Counted from the first letter of the stretch, positions 47,389 through 57,527 are shown. The stretch is DNA of 64,000 nt from Campylobacter bilis (GCF_016806695.1 NZ_WUED01000001.1:1-64000); one strand, 5' to 3'. Numbers and translations are program-made. Notes: generated by a model from the sequence alone, not told the origin.

Positions 47389-49004
47389 TGTATAAAAACT
47401 TAAAATACTATAAAATAGGGGCAATTTTACTTGCCCTTTTGCTCGCTTTACCTGTTTTTGGTATTTTTGCTGAACTTTTTTATATTATTTTTCAAAATTT
47501 TGATACAAATAATTCAATGGCTTTTTTACCTATCAAAGAAAATCTCAATCATTTTTTTGATTATTTATTTTTAAAATTCATCAAAGATACTTTTATAATT
47601 GGGGTTGGGGTATTGTTCTTGAGCTTGATTTTAGGAGTTAGCTCTGCTTATTTGATTGCAAATTATGATTTTTATTTTTGCAAAATTTTAGAAAAATTAC
47701 TCATTTTACCCTTGGCCATACCAGCTTATATTTTGGCTTTTGTTTATGTAGGAATTATGGATTTTCAAGGTTTTTTCCATGAAAATTTTGGTTTTAGGAT
47801 TAATTTTTTCAATCATTATGGAACGATTTTTGTCTTAGGAATTTCTTTATATCCTTATATTTATTTATTTGCTAAAACAGCCTTTAAAAGTGAGGCTATA
47901 GAAGCTTATGAAGTGGCCAAAATTATGCATTATTCTGAATTTAAGATTTTTACGCGCGTAGCACTTTTAAGCGCTAGGCCTGCTATTTTTTCAGGATCTT
48001 TACTAGTGTTAATGGAAACTTTAAGTGATTATGGAGCTTCGGCTTATTTAGGCATAGATACTTTTTCAGCAGGGATTTTTAAACTTTGGTATGATTTAAA
48101 CGATTCTTATTCTTCTACTGTTTTATCAGGAATTTTAATGCTTTTTGTTTTTTTGATAATATATATAGATTATTATTATAAAAATAAATATCATTATAGT
48201 TTCAATCAGAATTTAATTCTTTTTATCAAAAAAAGAAAACTAAGCTATACTAAACAAATTTTAGCTTGTTTTTATTGTTTTATAATAGCTTTATTAGGAT
48301 TTATTTTACCTTTTATTTGGCTTGTTTATTGGGGTTTAAAAGACTTCAAACTTTTTGAATTAGAATTTTATACAATCAGCTTTCAAACCATAATTCTAGC
48401 TTTAATCACAGCTTTTATTACTACTTGTTTGGCTTATTTTTTAATGTTTAGCTCAAGGATTATGAAAAATCATTTTCTTAATTTATTTATTTTAAAAGTC
48501 AGTTCTTTAGGCTATTCTATACCTGCTGCTGTTTTAGGGATCAGCATGATAATACTTTTTATATTCTTAGATAAAATTTTCCACATGACTTTATTGGGAA
48601 ATTCTTTATTTGTTCTTGTTTTTGCTTATGTTATCCGTTTTTTGGCCAGTGCGATTTATTCTTTAGAAGGCGGATATAATAAAATTCATTTAAACATAGA
48701 TGAGGCGAGTTTGAATTTAAGACCTAATTATCTTATTTTATTTTCAAAAATCCACACACCTTTAATGAAACATTTTTTATTTTTAGCTTTTATTATTGTA
48801 TTTATCGATACTATTAAAGAACTTCCTTTAAGCAGAATTCTAGCCCCTTTTGGCTTTGAAACCTTAAGCGTTAAAGCCTTTTGGTTTGCAAGTGATGAAA
48901 GAATCTATGATGCTGCCTTACCATCATTGCTTATAGTTTTGCTTTCTTTAATCGTTGTTGTGTGGATAGATAAAATCACAAGGAAAGATAATGCTAGAAA
49001 TTAA
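47388..49004 (+). CDS. cfbpB: Ferric-iron ABC transporter permease
   Basis: A 538-residue permease with about twelve hydrophobic segments, formed by two fused FbpB-type halves. Each half carries an EAA-like loop: EAIEAYEVAKIMHYSEFKIF near residue 170 and DEASLNLRPNYLILFSKIHTPLM near residue 438. It moves iron from CfbpA across the inner membrane using CfbpC. It overlaps cfbpC by 14 nt. Confidence 0.94.
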   Translation: MYKNLKYYKIGAILLALLLALPVFGIFAELFYIIFQNFDTNNSMAFLPIKENLNHFFDYLFLKFIKDTFIIGVGVLFLSLILGVSSAYLIANYDFYFCKILEKLLILPLAIPAYILAFVYVGIMDFQGFFHENFGFRINFFNHYGTIFVLGISLYPYIYLFAKTAFKSEAIEAYEVAKIMHYSEFKIFTRVALLSARPAIFSGSLLVLMETLSDYGASAYLGIDTFSAGIFKLWYDLNDSYSSTVLSGILMLFVFLIIYIDYYYKNKYHYSFNQNLILFIKKRKLSYTKQILACFYCFIIALLGFILPFIWLVYWGLKDFKLFELEFYTISFQTIILALITAFITTCLAYFLMFSSRIMKNHFLNLFILKVSSLGYSIPAAVLGISMIILFIFLDKIFHMTLLGNSLFVLVFAYVIRFLASAIYSLEGGYNKIHLNIDEASLNLRPNYLILFSKIHTPLMKHFLFLAFIIVFIDTIKELPLSRILAPFGFETLSVKAFWFASDERIYDAALPSLLIVLLSLIVVVWIDKITRKDNARN

Positions 49005-49896
49005 GAATTTATCTAAAAATTTTGGCAAAATACAAGCTTTAAAAAATATCAATCTTCATATCAAAGAAGGGGAGTTTTTAAGCATTCTAGGAGGGAGTGG
49101 AAGCGGAAAAAGCACACTTTTAAGAATCATTGCACAACTTGAACAAGCAAGCTCTTATGAAGTATTTTCTTGCAAAAGCGAAGTGGCAATGATGTTTCAA
49201 AACTATGCTTTATTCCCTCATTTAAATGTTGAAAAAAACATACTTTTTGCACTTTATGATAAAAAGGATAAAAAACAAATTTTAGATCATTTATTAAAAA
49301 CCTTTGAAATTGAAGATTTACGATATAAAAAAATCGATGAAATTTCAGGAGGCCAAGCCCAAAGAGTTGCTTTTGCTAGGGCTATAGCAAGAGGATATAA
49401 GCTTTTGCTTTTAGATGAACCTTTTTCTAATTTGGATCAAAGTTTAAAACAAGATTTAAGAAGAGAATTAAAAAAACTCATACAAAGTCAAAAAATCACA
49501 GCCATCATGGTAACCCATGATATAGAAGATGCTTATTCTATGTCCGATCAAATCGCTTTTTTAGATAAGGGAGAAATTCTAGCCCATGGCAATCCTAAAG
49601 ATCTTTATTTTAAGCCTAGTTTAGAAAGTGCTAAAATTTTGCCTAATTTAAATATCATAGAAAAAAATCTGGATTTAGAAGATGAATTTTTTAAATGGAT
49701 AGCGTCAAAAAACTATACTTTTGGTTATGCAGAACTTACAATAGGCAGTCGTTTTGAAGCTCAAATCATACAAAAGGAATTTTTGGGGGCCTTTTATAGG
49801 GTAAAATTAAGATATAAAAATATAGATTTTTTTATTTTATTGAGTTCAAATTATCATTTAAAAGAAAAAATACATTTTGATATTATCAATTTTTAG
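48991..49896 (+). CDS. cfbpC: Ferric-iron ABC transporter ATPase
   Basis: A 301-residue ABC ATPase. Walker A SILGGSGSGKSTLLRII at residues 30-46, signature EISGGQAQRVAFARAIARG near residue 125, Walker B LLLLDEPFSNLD near 148 and switch His in IMVTHDIED near 180. The C-terminal 80 residues form a regulatory extension (TOBE-like). The expected length for FbpC is about 350, so the tail is short. It is the last gene of the cfbpABC operon. Confidence 0.95.
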   Translation: MLEIKNLSKNFGKIQALKNINLHIKEGEFLSILGGSGSGKSTLLRIIAQLEQASSYEVFSCKSEVAMMFQNYALFPHLNVEKNILFALYDKKDKKQILDHLLKTFEIEDLRYKKIDEISGGQAQRVAFARAIARGYKLLLLDEPFSNLDQSLKQDLRRELKKLIQSQKITAIMVTHDIEDAYSMSDQIAFLDKGEILAHGNPKDLYFKPSLESAKILPNLNIIEKNLDLEDEFFKWIASKNYTFGYAELTIGSRFEAQIIQKEFLGAFYRVKLRYKNIDFFILLSSNYHLKEKIHFDIINF

Positions 49897-49930
49897 CTAA
49901 AATTCCTAAAAATTGTTCAAGGATCATTTC

Positions 49931-51136
49931 ATGAAAAATCTTTTAATCATAGGTGCAGGCGGGGTAAGCCGTGTGGCTACAGTTAAATGTGCAATGAATA
50001 GCCATACTTTTACTCACATCACTCTAGCTAGCAGAACAAAAAGCAAATGCGATGAAATCGCCTCTTTTATCAAAGAACGCTTAGGCGTAGAGATTGACAC
50101 AGCACAAATTGATGCTGATGATAAAGATGCGGTAGTAAAGCTTATTAAAAAAACTGGGGCTGAAATTTTGCTTAATGTAGCATTGCCTTATCAAGATTTA
50201 ACCTTAATGGATGCTTGTATAGAGACTAAAATCCACTACATAGATACAGCAAATTACGAACACCCTAGCCTAGCACAATTTGAGTATAAAGAACAATGGG
50301 CAAGAAATGATAAATTCAAAGAAGCAGGAATTTTAGGGCTTTTAGGCAGTGGATTTGACCCGGGCGTGACTAATGTTTTTTGTGCTTATGCCCAACAGAA
50401 TTTATTTGATGAAATTTTTTATATAGATATTTTAGATTGCAATGCTGGGGATCATGGCTATGCTTTTGCAACAAATTTCAATCCTGAAATCAATTTGCGC
50501 GAAGTTTCAGCCAAAGGACGCTATTGGGAAAATGGCAAATGGATACAAACTGAGCCTATGGAAATTAAGATGGAATGGGATTACCCTGAAATAGGCATCA
50601 AAGACAGCTATTTGCTTTATCATGAAGAACTTGAAAGTCTGGTAAAAAATATCAAAGGCCTTAAAAGAATACGCTTTTTCATGACCTTTGGACAAAGCTA
50701 TCTCACCCATATGAAATGCCTTGAAAATGTAGGAATGCTAGGAATTAAACCTATAATGCATCAAGGCAGAGAAATCATTCCTATTGAATTTTTAAAAACC
50801 TTGCTTCCTGATCCTGCAAGCTTAGGAGTGCGTACTAAGGGCTATACTAATATAGGTTGTGTGATACGTGGGATTAAAGAGGGTAAAGATAAACAAATTT
50901 ACATTTATAATGTCTGTGATCACCAAGCATGCTATAAAGAAACAGGTGCACAAGCTGTAAGCTATACCACAGGTGTTCCTGCTATGATAGGGGCAAAACT
51001 CATCGCCAAAGGAATATGGAAAGGCCAAGGTGTATTTAATATGGAGGAATTTGATGCTAAGCCTTTTATGGAGGAATTAAACTCACAAGGGCTTGCTTGG
51101 AAAATCATCGAAATGACTCCAAGCTTAGGAGAGTAA
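49931..51136 (+). CDS. Carboxy(nor)spermidine dehydrogenase
   Basis: A 401-residue saccharopine-dehydrogenase-like protein. The NADP-binding KNLLIIGAGGVSRVATVKCA is at the N-terminus; HYIDTANYEHP and GLLGSGFDPGVTNVFCAY are family signatures. In C. jejuni this enzyme joins putrescine and aspartate semialdehyde to carboxyspermidine, and NspC then decarboxylates it, replacing the SpeDE route for spermidine. ATG 49931 with CAAGGA upstream is chosen over the frame opening at 49913. nspC is not in this window. Confidence 0.88.
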   Translation: MKNLLIIGAGGVSRVATVKCAMNSHTFTHITLASRTKSKCDEIASFIKERLGVEIDTAQIDADDKDAVVKLIKKTGAEILLNVALPYQDLTLMDACIETKIHYIDTANYEHPSLAQFEYKEQWARNDKFKEAGILGLLGSGFDPGVTNVFCAYAQQNLFDEIFYIDILDCNAGDHGYAFATNFNPEINLREVSAKGRYWENGKWIQTEPMEIKMEWDYPEIGIKDSYLLYHEELESLVKNIKGLKRIRFFMTFGQSYLTHMKCLENVGMLGIKPIMHQGREIIPIEFLKTLLPDPASLGVRTKGYTNIGCVIRGIKEGKDKQIYIYNVCDHQACYKETGAQAVSYTTGVPAMIGAKLIAKGIWKGQGVFNMEEFDAKPFMEELNSQGLAWKIIEMTPSLGE

Positions 51137-51145
51137 GTTTAAAAC

Positions 51146-51824
51146 TTACTTTTGCCCTATATAAATAAAATGCTCTACACTCCCTTCAAAATTATAAAGA
51201 TTGATCAACTCATAATCACCCCAAAATAAGGGTTAAAAGGTTTAAAATCTTCTTTTAATTGCTCTATATCCTTTAGCAAAACGTATATAAGAAGACCCGC
51301 TTAATCTACCGCTTGGGCATGCTTTTACCTCGCGTAATCCATTTTCCATAAGCTGTCCTCTTTCATACATACTATAAAACCCTTATCACTCATCATGGTT
51401 GCAAATATAATAGCCCCATCATTACATAAATCATAAATTCTTGCATTGTTTCTTTAAAAGCTTGTTTTGTAAGATAATATAAGCTTTGATTTGCAAATAT
51501 AAAATCCATTTTTACATCAAATAGATTTTTAAAACTAGAATTAGGTTCAATGATATGAAAATTCTTAGATTCTATTAAAGGATCTTTTTGCCAAGCATCT
51601 TTCAAACTAGAAACTATATCAATACCATAAGGTTCTATTCTCCTTTACTTACATGATTAAAATACTTAGAATGCACTACCAAAATCAAGTAATTTACCTT
51701 TGGTTTTATGAAGTTTAAATTTTAAGATTCTTTCATAAAATCTTATAACATGACCATCAGGATATTGTAATCCATAACCTTCTTTATCATATTTTTGAGT
51801 GTAAACAGATAAAGAATTATCCAT
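51146..51824 (-). pseudogene. Frameshifted SAM-dependent methyltransferase remnant
   Basis: On the minus strand the gene starts MDNSLSVYTQKYDKEGYG at 51824 and reaches KLLDFGS, the start of the SAM motif, where the frame is lost. It continues in other frames as HSKYFN, then PYGIDIVSSLKDAWQKD and DFIFANQSLYYLTKQAFKE, then IYDLCNDGAIIFATMMSDKGF, and ends near 51146. At least three frame changes and several stops are present, so it is not translated as one protein. C. jejuni has intact methyltransferase-like genes next to sodB (Cj0170-Cj0171 region). Confidence 0.85.
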
Positions 51825-51890
51825 TTTTGCCCTTTTTATGTAGAATTTGACACTAAAGTCAGATAAATTCTAACACAAAAAGGGTTAAAA

Positions 51891-52544
51891 TCATTTTATA
51901 GGATGAAGTTCATTAGCATAGAAACTTACAGAATTCATGCCTTCTTTCAAAGCCCATTCATAAGCCTTTGCAACAAAATCCCAATTAATATGTGCATAAA
52001 ATTTTTCCAAATAAACAGGACGCGCATTACGATGATCAACATAATAAGCATGTTCCCAAACATCCACAACAAGCAAAGGAACTTTATCTTCAGTGATAGG
52101 AGTTGCTGCGTTTGAAGTGCCTACAAATTCTAATTTTTGATTTTTAGTATTATAAACTAACCAAAACCAACCTGATCCAAAAACCCCTGTTGCACCTTTG
52201 ATAAATTCTGCTTTGAAATTATCTAAAGAACCAAATTCTTTTTCTAAAGCCCCTTTTAAATTTGCATCTATGCAATCACCACAACCACAGCCTAAATTTG
52301 GTTTAATACAGTCAAAATAAAAATCATGATTATAAACTTGAGCTGCATTATTAAATATCCCAGCACTTGAAGTTTTAATAATACTTATAAGATCTTTATT
52401 GGCAAATTCAGTATCTTTTATAAGATTATTTAAATTTGTCACATAGGTATTGTGATGTTTCCCATGATGATAATTAAAAGTTTCAGCACTCAAAAAATCA
52501 CCAAAAGCACTAGTATCATAAGGCAATTTTCTCAACTCAAACAT
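51891..52544 (-). CDS. sodB: Superoxide dismutase (Fe)
   Basis: A 217-residue Fe-type SOD. Metal ligands are visible: His in AETFNYHHGKHHNTYV near residue 26, His in AAQVYNHDFYFD near 74, and DVWEHAYYVDHRN with Asp and His near 160. The GSGWFWLV and YNHDFYFDC segments are typical of iron enzymes. A short Cys-rich loop (GCGCGDCIDAN) near residue 84 is unusual but seen in Campylobacter SodB. It is a single gene ahead of the pseudogene. Confidence 0.97.
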   Translation of the reverse strand: MFELRKLPYDTSAFGDFLSAETFNYHHGKHHNTYVTNLNNLIKDTEFANKDLISIIKTSSAGIFNNAAQVYNHDFYFDCIKPNLGCGCGDCIDANLKGALEKEFGSLDNFKAEFIKGATGVFGSGWFWLVYNTKNQKLEFVGTSNAATPITEDKVPLLVVDVWEHAYYVDHRNARPVYLEKFYAHINWDFVAKAYEWALKEGMNSVSFYANELHPIK

Positions 52545-52779
52545 AGTATTCTCCTTTGTTTTTAATTTAGTATTATAAATCTTACCATAAATAAAATTAA
52601 AAAGAGTAAAAATATCTTAAAACAATAAAAAGCAATTTATTTAACAAAATATATATTTAATATTGCTTAAATATTAAATATAATGCAATCTCATAAAAAT
52701 CTTTCAATCACTTTGTAAAATAAAGGTAGTCAAATAAGAAATACAAAAAAGAATTAAATAATTTAAAAATAAATCATGA

Positions 52780-52854
52780 TGGTGACCCATACGAGACTCG
52801 AACTCGTGTTACCGCCGTGAAAGGGCGATGTCCTAACCGCTAGACGAATGGGCC
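52780..52854 (-). tRNA. tRNA-Glu (UUC)
   Basis: The minus strand folds as a full 75-nt tRNA with encoded CCA. The acceptor GGCCCAT pairs with ATGGGTC (one G-U pair), the D arm contains AGCGGTTAGGA, the anticodon loop is CCTTTCACG with TTC, and the T arm has GTTCGAACTC. Discriminator base is A. Campylobacter normally has one or two copies of this tRNA. It stands alone between sodB and miaA. Confidence 0.97.
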
Positions 52855-52991
52855 AATTAAGTATAAAAAATAAAAATGAGATTATACGTTTTTCTTTCTT
52901 AAAATTTCATTAAATACTGCAGTTATTTTCAAGCTAAGCATCTTGATTTTCATTCTCATGAAGTTGTAATTAAAGCTTGAAAAGCATGATT

Positions 52992-53855
52992 TTAACTTAT
53001 AAATTTCATCTTTAGAAATTGTAAAGCCTTATGAAATTCCAAAGGCTTTGCTTGGAATTTTTTATTAAAGGTTCTTTGTCTTTTGGCAAGCTGTGCTGTA
53101 TGTATGGTGATTAAATTTTCAAGCTCATTTAAAGAAATAATGCCTTTTAAATAATCTTTGCATTCTTTTAAGCCTATGGAATTTAAGGCTTTAAGATTAT
53201 TATCAAAATTTGAAAAAAGCATTTTTGCTTCATCTATAAGACCTTTATTTAACATTTCTTTTGTCCTGATTTGAATACGCTTTTTTAATTCTTCTTTATC
53301 CCATACAAGCTCATAAATTTCAATATCCTTAAGCACTCCGCTTTTTTGTGTCCTTTTTAAAAACTCGCTAGGAAGCTCTCCTGTTTGCTCATAAATGCTT
53401 AGCCATTTTTTTAATCTATAAGTATCATTTTTTTCAATTTTATAATGCGGATCAATGCGGCACAAAAGAGTATAAATTTCATCATTACTTAAAGGGCTTT
53501 TTATATCTGAGATCTTTTGGCTTAAACCCTCTATCATAGTTTTTAAATAAAACCCTGTCCCACCTACTATAATCAAAGCTAAATTGCTAGCTTGTGCAAA
53601 TTCTTTTGCTTTTTGATATTCTTCTATAAATAAAGCAACATTAAAATGCTTACTCACGCTTAATAAATTGACTCCAAAATATTTCAAATTAAGAAGTTCA
53701 TCATAAGAGGGCTTAGCATTAGCGATATTAATCTCTTTATAAACACAAAGACTATCAAGACTTAAAACAACAGCATTAAATTCTTTTGCCAAAGTATTGG
53801 CTATATAGCTTTTCCCGCTTGCTGTTGTTCCTATGAGTGCTATTTCAAAAAACAT
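52992..53855 (-). CDS. miaA: tRNA dimethylallyltransferase
   Basis: A 287-residue enzyme adding a prenyl group to A37 of tRNAs reading U-starting codons. The P-loop is [19 protein letters not shown] at the N-terminus, then [22 protein letters not shown], the [12 protein letters not shown] motif near residue 98 and a late [18 protein letters not shown]. It is divergent from the prenyltransferase gene at 53926, with 70 nt between starts. Confidence 0.95.
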   Translation of the reverse strand: MFFEIALIGTTASGKSYIANTLAKEFNAVVLSLDSLCVYKEINIANAKPSYDELLNLKYFGVNLLSVSKHFNVALFIEEYQKAKEFAQASNLALIIVGGTGFYLKTMIEGLSQKISDIKSPLSNDEIYTLLCRIDPHYKIEKNDTYRLKKWLSIYEQTGELPSEFLKRTQKSGVLKDIEIYELVWDKEELKKRIQIRTKEMLNKGLIDEAKMLFSNFDNNLKALNSIGLKECKDYLKGIISLNELENLITIHTAQLAKRQRTFNKKFQAKPLEFHKALQFLKMKFIS

Positions 53856-53925
53856 TTCGATACATTTATCCTAAAATTTATAAAATTTTAGTAAAATCAT
53901 AACAAAAAATTTTTAAAGTAGAGAA

Positions 53926-54810
53926 ATGAATGCATTTTGGATAAAAATTAAAAATATTTTAGATCTTGTTGTATTTAAACATTCCATTTTTGCTTTGCCT
54001 TTTTTATTTTCATCCATGATAGTGGCTTCAAAGCTTACTTATGATAGTGCTTGGTTTGGCTTTAAAGCTCTGATTTTAGGCGTGATTTGTGCTGTGAGTG
54101 CAAGGAATTTTGCCATGGCTACAAACCGTTTAATGGATGAAGATATAGATAAAAACAATCCACGTTGTGCTAATCGTCCTAATATCACTGGAAAAATAGG
54201 ACGCAAGAATATTTGGGCATTTATCATACTCAATGCAATTATTTTTATCCTATGCTCTTATTTTATCAATAACTTAGCCTTTTATTTGTCTTTTCCTGTA
54301 CTTTTTATCCTAGCTCTTTATTCTGCTTTTAAACGCTTTAGTTCTTTAGCACATTTGGTTTTAGGATTTTGCCTAGGGCTTACACCCATTGCAGGAAGCA
54401 TTATAATTATGGGAAAAATTCATATTTATAGTGTGATTTTATGTCTGGGCGTAAGCTTTTGGACAGCTGGGTTTGACTTGCTTTATTCTTTACAAGATAT
54501 GGAGTATGATAAAAAAGTAGGACTTCATTCTATACCCGCTCAATTTGGCTTTAAAACAAGCTTATTGATTGCGGCTTTTTGCCATGTATTAGCAGTGTTG
54601 TTTTGGCTGCTTTTTGTATGGGAAGTGTGGGGCATAGCCCTAGGAAAAATCGCACTCATTGGAGTGATCATTAGTGGTATTATTTTAGCCTTTGAACACA
54701 AAATTGTTCATAAGAATTTCTCTCACATTGATAAGGCTTTCTTTACTTTAAATGGCTATTTAAGCATTATATTTTTTATTTTTATTTGGGTTGATTTAAT
54801 ATGGAATTGA
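53926..54810 (+). CDS. UbiA-family prenyltransferase, probably menaquinone MqnP
   Basis: A 294-residue membrane enzyme with eight or nine hydrophobic segments. The first Asp-rich motif is ATNRLMDEDIDKNNPRCANRP near residue 66 and the second LLYSLQDMEYDKKVGLHSIP near residue 185. Annotated as UbiA in older records, but Campylobacter makes menaquinone by the futalosine route and lacks ubiquinone, so the prenyl acceptor is likely the futalosine-derived naphthoate (MqnP). It overlaps the next gene by 10 nt. Confidence 0.85.
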   Translation: MNAFWIKIKNILDLVVFKHSIFALPFLFSSMIVASKLTYDSAWFGFKALILGVICAVSARNFAMATNRLMDEDIDKNNPRCANRPNITGKIGRKNIWAFIILNAIIFILCSYFINNLAFYLSFPVLFILALYSAFKRFSSLAHLVLGFCLGLTPIAGSIIIMGKIHIYSVILCLGVSFWTAGFDLLYSLQDMEYDKKVGLHSIPAQFGFKTSLLIAAFCHVLAVLFWLLFVWEVWGIALGKIALIGVIISGIILAFEHKIVHKNFSHIDKAFFTLNGYLSIIFFIFIWVDLIWN

Positions 54811-55298
54811 CATTTTTTAAAGCAGGTTTTAAAGCTTACTTAGAGTGCTGTGAAACACAAAATAGCCTTTTTTTGCAAGAATATCTTAAACTCGGTGCCC
54901 TTTGTCAAATTTCAAAATGGAAAAAACTCGCCTTGCGTATTGATTTTAATGAAGGTGAAAAAATCATTTTTGATTTGCTTTTAAGCTTAAAAGAAGACAT
55001 TTTAAGACTTGAAAATTCTTTAGATAAAAGCAAAGAACTTTTAGAACTCAAACAAAAAGGCACGGTAGAATCTTTAAATTTTGAATATTTAAATTTTTTA
55101 GATCCTATTTTAGAAAAAGACAAAAAATATTATTTAAGATTTGATTTAAATAATCAAACCATAGCCATTTTCATCCAAGCACAAAGCGATAAATTAGCTA
55201 AAATCATTCAAATCAAACCTGAAGATAAAATAGCTTTTGACGCTTTTGTTGTCCAAATTCAAAGAGAAATGATAAGAAATAAGAAGGAGCAAAAATGA
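54801..55298 (+). CDS. Hypothetical protein (possible c-di-GMP-like beta fold)
   Basis: A 165-residue cytosolic protein of mixed helix and strand: a helical N-terminal third with LFLQEYLKLGALCQISKW, and a C-terminal strand-rich part (KYYLRFDLNNQTIAIFIQAQSDKLAKIIQIK) . No motif allows a function; PilZ-like or protein-protein roles are guesses. It overlaps the prenyltransferase by 10 nt and the next gene by 4 nt, so it is embedded in this operon. Confidence 0.7.
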   Translation: MELTFFKAGFKAYLECCETQNSLFLQEYLKLGALCQISKWKKLALRIDFNEGEKIIFDLLLSLKEDILRLENSLDKSKELLELKQKGTVESLNFEYLNFLDPILEKDKKYYLRFDLNNQTIAIFIQAQSDKLAKIIQIKPEDKIAFDAFVVQIQREMIRNKKEQK

Positions 55299-55807
55299 GT
55301 GATGATATACTTTATTGGGTATTTATAATCATAGCTTTAATTGCAATGCTAGCTTATATTAATATCAAAGAAAAAGAAAATAATGCAAAAATCATAAAAC
55401 TTCAAAATGCCATAGAAGAGATCACTAAAGAACTTCATTATTTCCAAAAAGAATCAGACTTTAAGGATGATAAAGAAAACGAAGATTATAAAACTACTCT
55501 TTTAAAAGAAGAGATGAAAATCGAACTTGATAAACAAATAAGTGCAAAAATCACTCCTGTATTAAAAACCTTAAAAACCATGAAGCACATCATAGAAGAT
55601 TTTCAAAATGAACAACAAAACCGTCTTTTGAATTTAGAACAAAAAGCCCAAAGCATGATCAAACTAACCCCTAATTTTGAAACCGAAGAACAAAAGATAG
55701 AAAATCTCTTTAAAGAAGGCAAAAGCATAGAACAAATAGCCAAAGATTTACGCATTGGCATTGGTAATGTCGAACTTGTTTTAAAATTTAAAAAACTGAT
55801 AAAATAG
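55295..55807 (+). CDS. Membrane-anchored coiled-coil protein with C-terminal HTH-like segment
   Basis: A 170-residue protein with one N-terminal membrane helix (VFIIIALIAMLAYINI), a charged coiled-coil of about 95 residues, and a C-terminal segment EEQKIENLFKEGKSIEQIAKDLRIGIGNVELVLKFKK that has a helix-turn-helix pattern. This layout matches the DUF6115-type small proteins of epsilonproteobacteria. The HTH-like end may serve protein contacts rather than DNA binding. It lies 12 nt upstream of moaA. Confidence 0.75.
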   Translation: MSDDILYWVFIIIALIAMLAYINIKEKENNAKIIKLQNAIEEITKELHYFQKESDFKDDKENEDYKTTLLKEEMKIELDKQISAKITPVLKTLKTMKHIIEDFQNEQQNRLLNLEQKAQSMIKLTPNFETEEQKIENLFKEGKSIEQIAKDLRIGIGNVELVLKFKKLIK

Positions 55808-55819
55808 AAAGGAAAGCAA

Positions 55820-56782
55820 ATGCTAATAGATCAATTTGGTAGAAAAATAAATTATCTTAGAATTTCAGTTACGCAAAAATGTAATTTTCGCTGCCTTTAT
55901 TGCATGCCAAAAATCCCTTTTGATTATCAACCCAAAGAAAATCTATTAAGCTTTGAAGAACTTTTTTTATTTGTTAAAGCAAGCATTGATAAAGGTATTG
56001 AAAAAATCCGCATCACCGGAGGGGAACCTTTATTACGCAAAGATTTAAGTGCTTTTATAAAAATGATTAGCGATTATAAAAAAGACATTGATCTTGCTAT
56101 AACTACCAATGGATTTTTGCTTAAAGACTTTGCTAAAGATCTTAAAAATGCAGGACTTAAACGCCTTAATATTTCACTAGATACTCTAGATAGCAAAAAA
56201 GCTAAAATCCTTGCACAAAAAGATGTCTTAGATAGTGTTTTAGCAGGGATTAACGAGGCTTTAAATAGAGGTTTAAAAGTAAAACTCAATACCGTAGCCC
56301 TTAAAAATTTAAACGATAAAGAATTAATAGCACTTTTAGAATTTGCAAAATCAAAAAACACCCAAATTCGCTTTATAGAATTTATGGAAAACACTCACGC
56401 TTATGGGAAATTACAAGGCTTAAAAAGAGATGAAATTTTACAAATTTTAAGCCAAAAATATCAAATCAAACTCATTAAAAAAGACGAAAAAGCACCCGTA
56501 AGCATCTATAGTGCGGATGGTTATGAATTTGGAATTATAGATCCACACACTCATGAGTTTTGCAATTCTTGCAATCGTATACGCTTAAGTGCTGAAGGAT
56601 TATTAATACCTTGTCTTTACTTTGATGAAGCATTAAGCATAAAAAAAGCAATCAAACAAGGCGATATTAAAGCTGCTTTAAAAATTTTAGAAGAAGTCTT
56701 ACAAAACAAACCAGAAAAAAACAAATGGAATGGAGTAAACAATCAAACTTCTTCTCGTGCCTTCTATGAAATTGGAGGATAG
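55820..56782 (+). CDS. moaA: GTP 3',8-cyclase MoaA
   Basis: A 320-residue radical SAM enzyme, partner of MoaC in molybdopterin synthesis. The N-terminal cluster motif is CNFRCLYCM near residue 21 (CX3CX2C), [15 protein letters not shown] follows, and the second cluster is formed by [13 protein letters not shown] near residue 251 plus a later Cys in LIPCLYF. The C-terminus ends EIGG, matching the conserved Gly-Gly tail. It overlaps the probable start region of queE. Confidence 0.97.
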   Translation: MLIDQFGRKINYLRISVTQKCNFRCLYCMPKIPFDYQPKENLLSFEELFLFVKASIDKGIEKIRITGGEPLLRKDLSAFIKMISDYKKDIDLAITTNGFLLKDFAKDLKNAGLKRLNISLDTLDSKKAKILAQKDVLDSVLAGINEALNRGLKVKLNTVALKNLNDKELIALLEFAKSKNTQIRFIEFMENTHAYGKLQGLKRDEILQILSQKYQIKLIKKDEKAPVSIYSADGYEFGIIDPHTHEFCNSCNRIRLSAEGLLIPCLYFDEALSIKKAIKQGDIKAALKILEEVLQNKPEKNKWNGVNNQTSSRAFYEIGG

Positions 56783-56783
56783 T

Positions 56784-57527
56784 TTGGAACTTGTTGAAAG
56801 TTTTTTAAGCATACAAGGTGAGGGAAAATATAGCGGAAGATTAGCTGTTTTTATGCGTTTTGCTGGATGTAATTTTAATTGTTGGGGTTTTGGTGTTAAA
56901 ATATCAAAAGAGGGTAAAATTCTTACAGGATGTGATACTATAAGAGCTGTTTTTATCAAAGAATTTAAAAAACATTATGAACATTTAAATGCTAAAGAAC
57001 TCTTTAATAAAGTTATAAAACTAAAAAAGAATTTTCATCCCATTGTAGTCATCACTGGAGGAGAACCTTTAATCCACCATAAAAATCCTGAATTTATCAA
57101 TTTTATAAAAAGCTTACTCAAAGAAAAATTTGAAGTGCATTTTGAAAGCAATGGAAGTATAGAAATTGATTTTAAAAAATATCCTTTTTATAAAAAATGC
57201 ATTTTTGCTTTAAGTGTGAAACTTCAAAATAGTGGGATTGAAAAAGAAAAGCGATTGAATTTTAAAGCCTTGCAAGCATTTAAAACCCACGCAAAAGACA
57301 GTTTTTATAAATTTGTTTTAGATTCTAAAACACTGGAAACTTCTTTTTTAGAAATTAAAGAAATCCTAAAAGAGGTCCCTAATCAGATTTTTTGTATGCC
57401 TATGGGCGAAAATGAAAAATATTTAAAAAAAAATGCACAAAAAATTGCTGAATTTTGCATTAAAAATGGTTATAATTATTCTGATAGAATTCATATTCGT
57501 CTTTGGAATGATAAAGAGAGCGTATGA
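56784..57527 (+). CDS. queE: 7-carboxy-7-deazaguanine synthase
   Basis: A radical SAM enzyme of queuosine synthesis, about 247 residues. It reads [27 protein letters not shown] and GCDT, all QueE hallmarks, but the cluster cysteines are CX3CX16C rather than CX3CX2C. Starts are possible at GTG 56757, ATG 56766 (inside moaA) and TTG 56784. TTG 56784 has GGAGG five bases upstream and matches the family length, so it is preferred. [13 protein letters not shown] is the SAM-site Gly motif. It overlaps queD by 4 nt. Confidence 0.9.
   Translation: MELVESFLSIQGEGKYSGRLAVFMRFAGCNFNCWGFGVKISKEGKILTGCDTIRAVFIKEFKKHYEHLNAKELFNKVIKLKKNFHPIVVITGGEPLIHHKNPEFINFIKSLLKEKFEVHFESNGSIEIDFKKYPFYKKCIFALSVKLQNSGIEKEKRLNFKALQAFKTHAKDSFYKFVLDSKTLETSFLEIKEILKEVPNQIFCMPMGENEKYLKKNAQKIAEFCIKNGYNYSDRIHIRLWNDKESV

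Noticed and set aside
51393-51605. A separate 70-residue gene on the minus strand
   Set aside because: It is one in-frame segment of the broken methyltransferase; the sequence continues the same protein in neighbouring frames on both sides.
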